Assembly (NCBI GenBank): GCA_033026295.1
Contig: CM065179.1
Span: forward strand, 22,809,275-22,873,274
Direction: 5' to 3'
DNA from: Channa striata
Taxonomy: Eukaryota; Chordata; Actinopteri; Anabantiformes; Channidae
Length of the DNA stretch: 64,000 bases
In this document: one piece after another, positions 12,291 through 21,795 of the stretch
How positions within the stretch are numbered: position 1 is the stretch's first letter
How the letters are laid out: every line of letters starts with the position of its first letter
Notes under the pieces: generated by a model
Seen by the model: only the letters and a program-made list of their open reading frames with translations
What the model was told of the DNA's origin: nothing
Database searches by the model: none
Translations under genes and position numbers: made by a program

Positions 12291-13548
12291 TACAACTCTG
12301 TACACGCCACTTTACACTTGTAGTCACTGTCGGGAACATACAGCAGAATTCAATTTACACTGCTTTTAGACAGATGTAAACACACCGCACGCAATGCGCA
12401 AGTGCAAATCTCAGTAGTCTGGGGTCATCAGAGAAAATGTGATTTGACTTCCACTAAAGGACGTGTAAATTAAAGAGAAAAACATATGTTTTATTAAAAA
12501 CAATTTCTCCAAACAAAAGGTGTGGAAACACCTTTTACTGCTTTGACCATTTTTACTTAAAAAAACAACAGCCAATTTGACAGCAGCAGCAGAACTGTAT
12601 TATTAGACTATCAACACATTAATGGAAGGTTTGGATGCAGTGCAGATCTTCCTCTCAATTGTTGTTACGTTCGAGACAATCAAAAGAATTCCATCTCCAG
12701 AGATGACAGACTGTGAGAGTATCTCAGGAAGAACTGAAGCCGGAGGAAAGTGAGGAGGGTGACCCTGTGGAGCGCAGTCAGAATGTCAAAAAGCCTCCCT
12801 GACTTAACTAATCCCCTCATCTATGAAGTACTCCCTCCTGTGATTAACTGTCTAATGAACATGCAAAAGACAGCCATGAAATAGGTCAGAATAATGCTAC
12901 TTAGGCAGTTTGATAAGACTTTTGTCCTCTGATGTTGCGCAAATGAAAAATTCTTTAGCAATTACCTCAGACATGAACATTTAACCAAAAGATTAAGTCA
13001 CAAAAACACAAGGCTTCCAATCTCCTTTGAATTTGTTTTTTACATGATACAATTAAATGTTGAAGACAACGTGTTCTCCAGCATCCAACATTCTCCATCA
13101 AATGTTAATGTATAAATAATTTTGTTGCACAGACTCATTTCCAGCTAGAAGGTCTCTGTTAAAAATTTTCTTTGTTTACATGAGTTGGCTTTGAAATCTC
13201 CAGTTTCCTCTGTCTGTGTATTCCTCTCAGCTCTAAGACAGACTGGCGACATGTCCATGGTAGGTTAAAGTTGCAAAGATAACGGATGGACGCTCATTTT
13301 CCCTTCCGATTAACAGTATGGACAATGTATATTGTAGTCTTAGTTTGTAGCTTATCACTGTTTGCCAACAGTTTTTCCCAATCAACTTTATTCTGTGTAT
13401 TAATTTCAAATCCTCCTCCTCACACACAAAGCCCTTAGTAGTCCAATCTAGGGAACTCAAAGTACCAAATTATTACCCAATGCAGCGGTAAATCACAGAG
13501 TGCTCTACATGTGATAGATGGCAGGCAAAGCCTTTACCGATCAAGCTC
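12291..13548. other. Non-coding, AT-rich; nothing identified
   Basis: Spacer with no supported gene, RNA or repeat family. The 75-codon minus frame at 13233-13460 has no domain. Confidence 0.5.
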
Positions 13549-13872
13549 TTCTTCTGTGGGACCAGCTTCCAGACACCCTGTCTACTTTCAAGGCTTAAAA
13601 CTTGGAGCTGAAGCTACGAGTTAGAGCTGGCTCTTTCCACTCACCCAAACCCATTAAGAAAGCTGGCCGCCACCCTGAGCCTGGTTCTGTTGGAGGTTTC
13701 TTCCGTTAACGCTGGGTTTTCTTCCACCTTCACCTTGGTGCTCGCTCAAGGGAGATTTGTTCGGTGATTCTCTACAAATCTGTTTAGTCTTGACCTTAAT
13801 ATGTAAAGTGCCTTATGATGATTTTTTTGTGAATTGGTGCTACAGTATATAAATAAAGTTAAATTGAAAGTG
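13549..13872 (+). mobile_element. LINE-type retrotransposon 3' end (truncated)
   Basis: The segment opens with a short coding remnant, LWDQLPDTLSTFKA (13554-13595), followed by a stop. This matches the C-terminal style of fish non-LTR reverse transcriptases (LW-x-LP ... FK). A non-coding 3' region follows, with the fish-typical phrases 'CCTGGTTCTGTTGGAGGTTT' (from 13680) and, near the end, 'GTGAATTGGTGCTACAGTAT' then AAATAAAGTTAAATTGAA. This architecture is the 3' terminus of a widespread teleost LINE, probably of the L2/Maui or Rex1 type; I cannot decide which. The element is 5' truncated, as LINE copies usually are, and is dead. The family assignment is from memory of the consensus. Confidence 0.7.
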
Positions 13873-15599
13873 AATTGTCATCAAAAGCAAATCAAACAGA
13901 GGGAATGTTGCTTTTGATGTGAACAGATTAAACCATCACAGATTTTAATTGTTTCTAAAACGCTTTCAGATCTTTAGTATTCCCTTTGCTGAGACTTCCA
14001 TCTGCCTCCCAAATGCTGTTCTGTGATACACTCACACAGACACTGGCGAACACATATAAACACATAGGACAAGTGTAAGGCTCACATAATTATGCACTTC
14101 TCATTCATTAGAGGCTAAAAGTTCTGGTGCTCCCATTAATTTTTGAACTCATTTTAAATGTGTGCTGCAGATCAAAGGATAAACATTTCGTCTTTGATTA
14201 TTTCTTGTCACATCAGCACAGCAGCTAATGAAGCTCAAAAGAAAATGACCAACCATTAACTCCTTTTAATGTTGATCACACATCTTTACGTATCTGCACG
14301 TGTTCTGTTGCATAAATCCATAAGATGCATACAATTGTAGTGACGTTAAACTGACTTAAAGGAATCATTAGAGACATAAACTAATTACTGAGTGAAATGG
14401 ACAGACTGACTTCAAGCTCATGTCTGTGGTGTGGAAGAGGAGAAAATAGAGAGCTTAACTTTCAAAAACCTCAAATTATTATAATAATTTTTTTTCATGT
14501 ACCAGTTACATATAGATAATATATTACATTAATTATTCAGCCTTAAAGGTGTGTGTGGTGTAATTTTTATGTTGTAAAACCTGCTCTGCTTTCTTCTGAG
14601 CTACTGTAGGTTCAGCTCCAACTCAGCTATTGTAACGCTATATTGATCATAGTATATTTACAACATTAGTTGCTACAGTGTATCTACAACTAAACGCAGT
14701 CAGACATGAACTAATCCTACAATAATTGCGAATCACATTATTTGGATGTAAAATCGCTCCTGTAAACGTGCACACAGTGACAAGTCAAAGCTGATGTGAG
14801 TCCCGGGTCTGTAGTCTAGTACACACCAACCCTATGGAGGAGGACATATACTATCATAGACCCACAGTTATTACGCAAGGCAGAATAATGAAACTCATAT
14901 CAAGTTTTTATGACAGTGATGTCAACATTCAAAAACATCAACGTAAAATGTTAGATGTGTCGGGATTTTTATAATTTGGTGATATTAGCTTTTTCAAGTA
15001 AAAAAAATGGAGGTGATACTTCTATTAGATTTTTTGAAGCAAGCATTGTAGACAAATGTCAAATTTCTGATGAGCTGCAGCCTTTATCTTTTCTCATATT
15101 TTGTCACCATATATTAAACAGAATTTCTATGCCAGTTTAAAAAAAAAGTTAATTTCACATAAATGTCCGCGAAAGTAATATGGTTAGACACGGTTACACG
15201 GTGAGGCTAAAAGGAAACCGTACATAAATTCAAATTATTCCAGAGCACTAGAATGAATTGACGAGAAATAAACAATTAACAATGATCTGTCAGAATTTCA
15301 CTTCCTGCTAAACTTAAACAGAAACGCAATAATGTAGCTAAACACCTTTTCTGAAAACCTAGCATTGGCAGCTAATAGTACGTATGGTGTAAGGACAGCT
15401 GTAGTTGTTTTTTTACTGCTGACATTAAATCAAAATCTGACTAACCTGGTGGTTTGTTTACAGCCTGAATGAATGTCTGACTTCTTGGATTTATTGCCCC
15501 TTATGTATTTTCTCACAGTTCAGTTACGAAAATAAAAATATCAACCCACATACGTGACAGTTACGTTCGTCTTGTCCTTTAAAAAGACATTTTTTTCCC
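13873..15599. other. AT-rich non-coding; nothing identified
   Basis: Strongly AT-rich spacer. No open frame longer than about 61 codons, no RNA gene, and no transposon end recognised. Confidence 0.55.
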
Positions 15600-16345
15600 C
15601 ACATTGTTAAACTCCAGTATGAAAAATAATCCCGCTCTAACTGCGTTGTCCACCCCTTGTCTCACCTCTATAAATAAGATCCAAATTGGGGCAATTAGGA
15701 ACGTAAAACTTGCTGGAGTGGCAGAAGTGCCAAAACTTTGGGCTGGCAGTAATCTTTGCTCCACAGTGGGTCTTGGCCCCGGCTTCAACCTCTGTCTTTT
15801 ATCTTCCCTTTGTTGGCGTGGCTGCGCTCACGCCGAGGTTCAATGCTTCTCCTCCCTCCTCCGCCGTGGCTCCACAGAGATGATTGCCTCCTAGTAACAA
15901 GCCTCTGCCCTGCATCACCACCACCATCACCGCTACACCTCACCCCACCTCTTCCCCTGTTCTCCTTCTCTTTCTCCCTTGTTCCCTCGCTCTGTGCTTA
16001 GCAAACATCAAAGGGACCTATCATACCCCGATGGTTTAAATCTTTTAACAGGGAATAACAGCCGGAGTACATCCAGACCTCTCGCGTTCTAGTCATGTCA
16101 CCATGTGTTCCCGCAATGATCGCCAGGGGAGAGGCTCTGGCCGGGTGGAGATCTTTTCTGCTGGTGCGTGTTCTCTCTGCAGGACCGTGAGGGAGGGCCC
16201 CAGCACTGTGATCAGGGGCCGGGCTAAATTCTGTTTGAAATGTGAATGGGCTAATTTTCATCAGCCTCCCGCATGCTAGGAGAGGTCCCAGGTGTCCCAG
16301 CATGCCATGGGTCATCATTAGAAGACGGCTGCCTTCAAAAATCAT
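15600..16345. promoter_or_regulatory. Candidate regulatory blocks
   Basis: Two balanced islands (about 15.60-15.86 and 16.02-16.35 kb) are separated by a pyrimidine-rich CACCACCATCACC stretch. They contain homeodomain-like CAATTAGG and CTAATTTTC cores and keep CpGs. Overlapping frames of 96 and 115 codons on opposite strands look non-protein. Enhancer function is inferred from texture. Confidence 0.25.
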
Positions 16346-16544
16346 AAAATATGTTTCTCCAAAAAAAGCAGTGCCACAGCATCTTGTGGCAATGTTTCAG
16401 TGTTACTCTTCAGTAGTATTTCCATTTTAAATTCACAAACATTCATTAACAAAATTGATACTTCCCACGTGCTCCTTCCCCACAGATCCCGCACGTTCAC
16501 CTTTTCTGTTTCAGATTTCTTTCTTCTTTTCATCCCACCCACCC

Positions 16545-16570
16545 CACACACACACACACACACACACACA
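16545..16570 (+). repeat. (CA)13 microsatellite
   Basis: Uninterrupted CA dinucleotides. Likely polymorphic in length, as such tracts usually are in fish genomes. Confidence 0.95.
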
Positions 16571-16669
16571 CCCGAGTTGGCTCATAAACAAACAAAATAG
16601 TGACTGAAAATGCGGAGACGACCTAGCTGAAGATATGGGGTGGTGGTGGTTGGGTGTGCGTGTGTGTGC

Positions 16670-16699
16670 GGGGGTGGTGGTGGGGGGTGGGGGGTGGGG
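16670..16699 (+). other. Strong G-quadruplex-type motif
   Basis: Runs of 5, 6, 6 and 4 G are separated by loops of 7, 1 and 1 nt, inside a longer TGG/GTG-rich tract. This is the strongest quadruplex candidate in the window. It may be simple-sequence expansion with no role. Confidence 0.65.
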
Positions 16700-16780
16700 T
16701 TCATATCTGATTTGAAATTCAGACGGATTCCATGATCAAAGGAGGCTCAATATCTCTCAGCTGTTCAAAGGGACTTGTAT

Positions 16781-17757
16781 AAAACAAATGTGATGTGACC
16801 AAGTGTAGAGGAGCACTCATTAAGAGCTAAAGCAGATAATGACAGGTAAGAAGAGGAGATGGCGCCGCGCTCTAATTCTCTCCCCCCACTGAACAGGCGT
16901 TTGTTTGCTTTTGCGCGTGTTTTCACTGTGTCTTCCTCGCGCCTGCGTTTTTGTTGCTTTTGATATTGATTAGGGAGGGAATAGGAGAAGAGGTACACGA
17001 GGGTTTCAGACACCGCTATCCTGCTCCCTTTTGTCAGAGACAGCCCTTGAGTTCTTGCTGTTGTCTCTGTCGTGCGTCAGCGCCGGGAGTTTGGGTTGCT
17101 TTGCACACAAAGTCACAAAGAGCTAAACGCCTCCCTTTAGGGTCTGCAGGGTATAAACCACCCCATTGTTTTCTCTTTTTGTGTTGTTAGGAGAAGCCAG
17201 CAAATGTGATTTTTACACCCACCTTGTCAAAGCTTTCTATAATAAAGATCAACTTTCTGCATTTACAGCTGGAAGAAAACTACATCAATCTAATGAAGTG
17301 TGTCTCCTCTGGACAGAATGGGAGTCTCGAGTATTTCAAAATAATACTCGTACTACTTCTAATCTGCACCGACAAGGAAACAACACACAAGATGAAAAAT
17401 ATATATTATTAAGTATTAGACATGTGTTTGATGTTTGGCCCTTTCCTCACACAAGTCCTCTCCCCTGCCTCCCCGAGTTCAGGTCCTGACCTTCAGCGAG
17501 CACACGACTCCAAATGAGCCAGGTCAGTTTTGCAGTCTTTTTGTGCTTGGAGGAGCCATGAAATATTCAGGCTTAGTGCTTCCTGGAGACCAGGCTGGTG
17601 GCTGTGGCTTTGTTAACGTGCCTCGCCCCGCGCTCCCTGTCCGGTGCCCACGCCACACACGGAACCACGAACCCAGGAGCCCGCTTCCCTCTGTAAACGG
17701 TGTCACATTTTCTGCTCGTCTTCACTGAAGCTTTTTCCTGCGCTGCTCCACGTCGTC
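16781..17757. other. Non-coding; nothing identified
   Basis: Balanced spacer. Frames of 60 to 107 codons are present on both strands with no recognised domain. A YY1/CTCF-like AGATGGCGCC core occurs at 16857-16866. No repeat family is seen. Confidence 0.45.
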
Positions 17758-17820
17758 ATGCAGTTCCTCCCACCTCGTTGCTTGATAGCGGCGTATCTGC
17801 TGTACGGCTATTTCCAGCAG
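17758..17820 (+). other. Exon-like ORF start with splice donor (unproven)
   Basis: An ATG at 17758 opens 21 codons ending in two glutamines, followed directly by GTAAGG at 17821, a good splice-donor match (CAG|GTAAGG). The 21 residues contain a hydrophobic run (LIAAYLLYGYF), so the peptide could be the start of a signal peptide. Phase at the donor is 0. No upstream promoter, poly-A signal or partner exon could be tied to it, and I recognise no family. Hydrophobic 20-mers next to a GT are common by chance, so this is a lead, not a gene call. Confidence 0.12.
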
Positions 17821-19480
17821 GTAAGGGTGTGGGATATAGCTCTGTGTGGACTTTGTCAATTCATGACCAATGGCGAGGTCCTGCATTATACACTAAGCTG
17901 AGCAGGAGAGCAGGTTTGTTTTATTCACAACCTTGTGAATTCAAACAGATTGCTCAGACTGGGGAATTGAAGCAGATACTATCATACAGGTCCAAGATAT
18001 GGAGAGAGAACAGGTAGGAATAAACTATGTATAAAAGCACTGGTAAGCTTCAGCCTCAGGCAAAGCTACATGGGCTACAATGTTACCCTCCCCAAAGCCA
18101 CAATCAATTCTTGGCTTCACGGCATCCAAATGTTTATTTTTGCTCAGCTGAAATATAATGACAAGTCGTTCTGAGATACAATTGTACCCTTGGCTCGCTT
18201 TGGTATTACAAAGCGCCTTGGTTAGGGATGAGTTCAGAGCTGACCGAACTAAACACGTTCTAAATACTAACACGCAGCTTCTTGGCTGTCACACATCAGG
18301 AATTGTGAAGGGTCCACGTGATTCCGTTTGCCTGTTTAACACATGAGCACTCGTTGTACAATTCAAATCACTCCACTTTCCAAATCCTGCATTTCAGACC
18401 GAACAGCTGTAACACATTACTGCTCTATCCCTCCTTTATAAAATAATCATCTCATTCAAATTCATAACACTGATGGCTTTCAAGTATCATCTATGTAATC
18501 CTACAATAATTTCCCCCAGTGCGTCTGTCCGTATCTGGAGCCATAAATAACTGTTCCGACACCGAATCCTCTGTAAAAGGGCAGGACGTATGTGTCGGTG
18601 GCCGTCCTCGGTGATATATAAACCCGGCTATCTGCTCCATCTAGCCTGACATGCACTTAATCCAGCCTGACGACGAGATGCGCTCTGTCGGTTAGCGGGG
18701 GCCTTCGCTGACAAGGCGAGCGGCGCCGAGACCCCAAATCCTACCTCCACCCCAATCTTTCCCTCAGCCTCAGACACACTACATCCATAAGTATTCCATT
18801 AACCCCGGTCCCACCTGTCTGAAGAGCTGAACATGGCTGAATCAGAGAATGTGGATGTGTGTGTTTGAGTCTTTGTCTATGCTAATGCATCACACCTGTA
18901 CAAATGTGATAATAATTTCAACCTGGCCTTTTCAGACATCCGTGTTTTTGCATTACGGCTGCTGGTTCCTTGTCAGCATCCAGAGCCTGCAGTAGTCAAG
19001 CTGTGAGGTGAAGGGCTTAAAGTACTCATTGGTACTTTGATCCTATACTGCAGGGCCCTTTGCTGACTACTGTCCCCTGCAAAAAAGCACGGCGTCCCAG
19101 CTGTAAAGCAGCACATCAGACACATCCACAACCATGCACACACTAATGTGTCTCTGTGATGTTAAACAGATCACTGTGTCAGAAACTGCACTGAGATTTA
19201 ATCCCAACCTTAATGAACCTGACTCTTACCTCACCTCACATGATCCACTTTTGGCTGCACTGAAATCATGTTTTGTCTCCTATCATACAAGCCATCACTG
19301 TCTCAACTAAAATCCACTGAAATGCTCTCATTGTTCAAAACACTCACACCATAAACAATTTTGGGTAATCACGGCTTTTTTTTTTAACCCTACCTACACA
19401 TTGTATTCTTGCATCTCATGATACATCTCCAAGTTCAGCACATTCTCCCACAGGCATCGATTAACGCGGGCGGTACGTTA
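17821..19480. other. Non-coding; one TATA-like box, nothing else
   Basis: Spacer. TATATAAA at 18615-18622 sits in a GC-rich setting (CGGTGATATATAAACCCGGC), with CpG-rich sequence 40-110 bp downstream, which loosely resembles a promoter. No ORF or transcript structure follows, so I do not call a gene. Confidence 0.4.
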
Positions 19481-19485
19481 CACTG

Positions 19486-19499
19486 GCACTAGGGGGCAG
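19486..19499 (+). promoter_or_regulatory. CTCF-like binding motif
   Basis: GCACTAGGGGGCAG matches the vertebrate CTCF core CCASYAGRKGGCRS at 13 of 14 positions; the mismatch is the first base. CTCF acts as an insulator and loop anchor, and its zinc fingers and core motif are conserved from fish to mammals. Its position at the edge of the CpG-rich, motif-rich cluster (19.87-21.79 kb) is where a boundary site would make sense. Occupancy cannot be shown from sequence. Confidence 0.5.
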
Positions 19500-20136
19500 T
19501 ATGTGACCTGAAAACGTGTCAGGGCCACGCCGACGCTCCAAAAATTAACGGAAAAATTACAGTCAAATAGATGTTATCCTCTATAAAAGCCAGTCTGGCC
19601 ACGCAGCATCATACGAGTCATGTATGTTGAGTGTGAATTTAACAACCTCCAAATAACATGTATGTTCTCTAGTGAAGCTGCATCATGTGGAGTTTCAAAA
19701 TGAAGGACAGCACATAAAATGCTGCCGCAGGATTGGTGGCGTGTCGCTTGTTTTTATTAGTTATTCGTTTTTTTTTTTTTTGTATGTACAGTGGATGTGT
19801 AAATACAATTGTATGCATGTTTATAACCATGAATTCCAGTGTAGATTTTAAAAGCGCTGAAACTGGGCTCCAGATGCGCGGATGTGTGACATGTGACCCC
19901 GGCGCGGAGGCCCACGGAGCGCCTCCGTCTTCCGTCATGCCTCCGCTAAATGCTTTTAATTCCAGAGAAATTACTCTCGCGCTTGAATTGCCTCAACAAA
20001 CAAACGATGCTCGACACAAAAACATCCGCTTCCGTTTGAAAATGCAGGTGGGCGACGCGTCCACCGGTCTGTGGACGGAGTCAATCAGGAGCGGCTGCAC
20101 ATGATTGGTTAATTAAATAGGGGCCACCTTCCCCTC

Positions 20137-20160
20137 CGAGGTGCGGCAGCTCGCACCTCG
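20137..20160. repeat. Perfect GC-rich inverted repeat (9-bp arms)
   Basis: CGAGGTGCG and CGCACCTCG are exact reverse complements separated by the 6-nt loop GCAGCT. Seven of the nine pairs are G-C, so the hairpin would be stable in DNA or RNA. It lies within the CpG-rich block. It could be a dyad protein site or part of a transcript, and it may also be chance. Confidence 0.7.
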
Positions 20161-20260
20161 CAGTGCAACACTAACAGCTGCCGGGCCTTGTTCTGCGGGG
20201 GGGGGGGTTCATTAAGCAGCGCCATCTCTCCTGGGCTGGTCCACCTGCCTTGATCACGTT

Positions 20261-20275
20261 TGCATTAATAATGCA
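20261..20275. promoter_or_regulatory. 15-bp palindrome with homeodomain/POU cores
   Basis: TGCATTAATAATGCA is an exact odd palindrome around a central A. Each half carries TGCAT and TAAT, the half-sites used by POU and other homeodomain proteins. This suggests a dimeric homeodomain site, with function inferred. Confidence 0.35.
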
Positions 20276-20574
20276 TCGCCGGGTGCAGTAATACAACCAT
20301 TACATTCTCTGCTCCTCTCAGCCTCTCGCCACCACATCACGGGGGGAAGCTGTAATCGTGTCCTCCTTCATCCGGGCTCCTCTCACCGTTCACTGCGCCG
20401 GCTGAACGTTGACCGGCCCGACGAGTGTTCGCTCCGCGTCCGGCGTGAAACCGAAAGAACAAGAGCGTTTGTTTGTCGGCGAGTGATGGGATTCTCAGGC
20501 GCAGAGCGGCTTTTTCCAAGGTGACCGTGAATTTTAATGTTTGCGAGGCTTTTCCTTCAACGACGGGCCTCGCC

Positions 20575-21125
20575 CGACAGGAATAGATTGGCGAGATTTG
20601 CATAGATTTCAAACACCTGTAATTAAATCTAAATGTGGCGCGGCCTCTCTCAAACAGCTGGCTTCAAAACGCAAGAGGGGCCAAAGTGCGCAGAGACAGA
20701 ATGTCATTTCCGGGGGATCACACTCTCGTTAAAATTCACAGAATAATTGTCTTTGTACAGGAGAACAGTATATCCCAACAGTCAATAGGAGAAACGGGAG
20801 CCGTTGCGGAGCGGCCGTGGCCGCTTGCTGGCTGCTCAAATATTACTTATTATTTTCTAATGTAACACTCCTAAGCCTGAGCTCAGATTTCCATTTGGAA
20901 GCAAACATTAAGGAGATTCAGGAGCCATCCAAGTGGCCAAGTAATTAATGTTACCGTGCACGCCCAAGATATTAGAATGTTAACAGTGTTGGAGCCATGT
21001 GATTCCGAATACAGAGTGAGGGCTTTATTACTGCGGCCCAGACAGGGGGTGACATCCCTCCTAATTGGGGACATCAGAGTTCCTGCTGCTGCGTCTTATC
21101 CTCAGTTCAGATCGCTTCTTTTTTA
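20575..21125. promoter_or_regulatory. Candidate developmental enhancer block (octamer-containing)
   Basis: A repeat-free, balanced block. It has an exact reverse octamer ATTTGCAT at 20596-20603, TAATTAAAT at 20620-20628, AAGTAATTAATG at 20939-20950 and CTAATTGGGG at 21060-21069. Frames are open on both strands but give no protein. Dense POU and homeodomain cores in a CpG-retaining island fit a deeply conserved developmental enhancer. Conservation itself was not tested. Confidence 0.35.
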
Positions 21126-21134
21126 ATTTATTCA

Positions 21135-21185
21135 CTTTCTCTTCTCCCCCCTTTCTTTCCCCTTCTCTCTCTCTCTCTCTCTCTC
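21135..21185 (+). repeat. Pure pyrimidine tract ending in (CT)n
   Basis: Fifty-one consecutive pyrimidines, the last part being (TC)n. Such tracts can form intramolecular triplex (H-DNA). It mirrors the purine tract about 110 bp downstream. Confidence 0.85.
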
Positions 21186-21291
21186 GCTCCTTATCACTGG
21201 GATCTGCTCTCATTAGCAGTCGGCTGCGGCCCCCCTCGTTTGCATTTCAAGTGGCGGCGCTGTGCAGGAGCAGCCCCGCATCACCGTCAGG

Positions 21292-21428
21292 CAGAGAGAG
21301 GGAGGGGGGGGGAGGAAGAGAGAGAGGGGCAGAGAGGGAGAGAGAGAGGGAGGGACTGAGGGAGGGAGAGAGAGAGAGAGGGGGAGACAGAGGGAGAGAG
21401 AGAGGGGGAGAGGGAGAGGAGGCGAGAG
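21292..21428 (+). repeat. GA/GGA-rich purine tract
   Basis: About 137 bp of GA, GGA and GGGA repeats with only a few pyrimidines (for example at 21330, 21355-21356 and 21388). Several overlapping frames on both strands here are repeat artefacts (poly-RE/RG or poly-LS/LP). Together with the upstream pyrimidine tract it could pair as a very long imperfect hairpin. Confidence 0.85.
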
Positions 21429-21439
21429 CACGAGCCGTC

Positions 21440-21795
21440 GCACGCGCTTGATGCTTCATCACGGCGCCGCATCCCGACATCTGGGGCCGTCGTTTTTCCC
21501 ATGAGCACCAGTGTGTCATTAACAGGATTAATCTGGGCCCTAATTTCCTAATGATCGCTGTTTTAATGTATGTGAACGAGTGCAGTCTCTTGACTCATTA
21601 CCGCCAATTTGCCTGAGACACACATAATCAGACTCTCTAACAACCCACCAACATTTATTTTTGCTAATATGATTTTTTTTCCACTGTGGATAGAGCAAAC
21701 ACAGTTTAGTTCTGGCTGAGTGGATTCCCAATCAGTGCTTATTATACGCTCTACCCACACTGAATGACATGCAAATGAGCAAAATCTCATTTATC
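21440..21795. promoter_or_regulatory. Candidate developmental enhancer block (octamer, OTX-like palindrome)
   Basis: A repeat-free block. GGATTAATC at 21525-21533 includes the palindrome GATTAATC, a bicoid/OTX-type dyad. It is followed by CCTAATTTCC and CTAATGATCG, and an exact octamer ATGCAAAT lies at 21769-21776. The concentration of homeodomain and POU cores is the highest I saw in the window. Target gene unknown; conservation untested. Confidence 0.4.

Larger units (their letters stand above)
16346..16780. other. Non-coding; simple-repeat zone
   Basis: Contains the (CA)13 microsatellite at 16545-16570 and, about 70-130 bp downstream, a G/T-rich tract (16636-16701) with a strong G-quadruplex motif. 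Frames here translate mainly the CA/GT repeats (HTHTHT or CVCVCV) and are artefacts. Confidence 0.7.
19870..20570. promoter_or_regulatory. CpG-rich block (possible CpG island)
   Basis: CpG dinucleotides are dense at about 19870-20165 and again at 20330-20565, unlike most of the window. Fish and other vertebrate genomes lose CpGs by methylation-driven decay, so retained CpGs suggest an unmethylated regulatory element or promoter. The block includes a homeodomain-rich GATTGGTTAATTAAATA patch near 20104-20120, a GC-rich perfect hairpin at 20137-20160 and a 15-bp palindrome TGCATTAATAATGCA at 20261-20275. No coding exon with splice sites was found inside it. Confidence 0.4.

Noticed and set aside
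18615..18622. TATA-box promoter
   Set aside because: TATATAAA in a GC-rich setting, but no downstream exon or initiator could be recognised.
21065..21519. Overlapping frames rich in RE/RG or LS/LP
   Set aside because: They translate the CT and GA tracts; simple-repeat artefacts.
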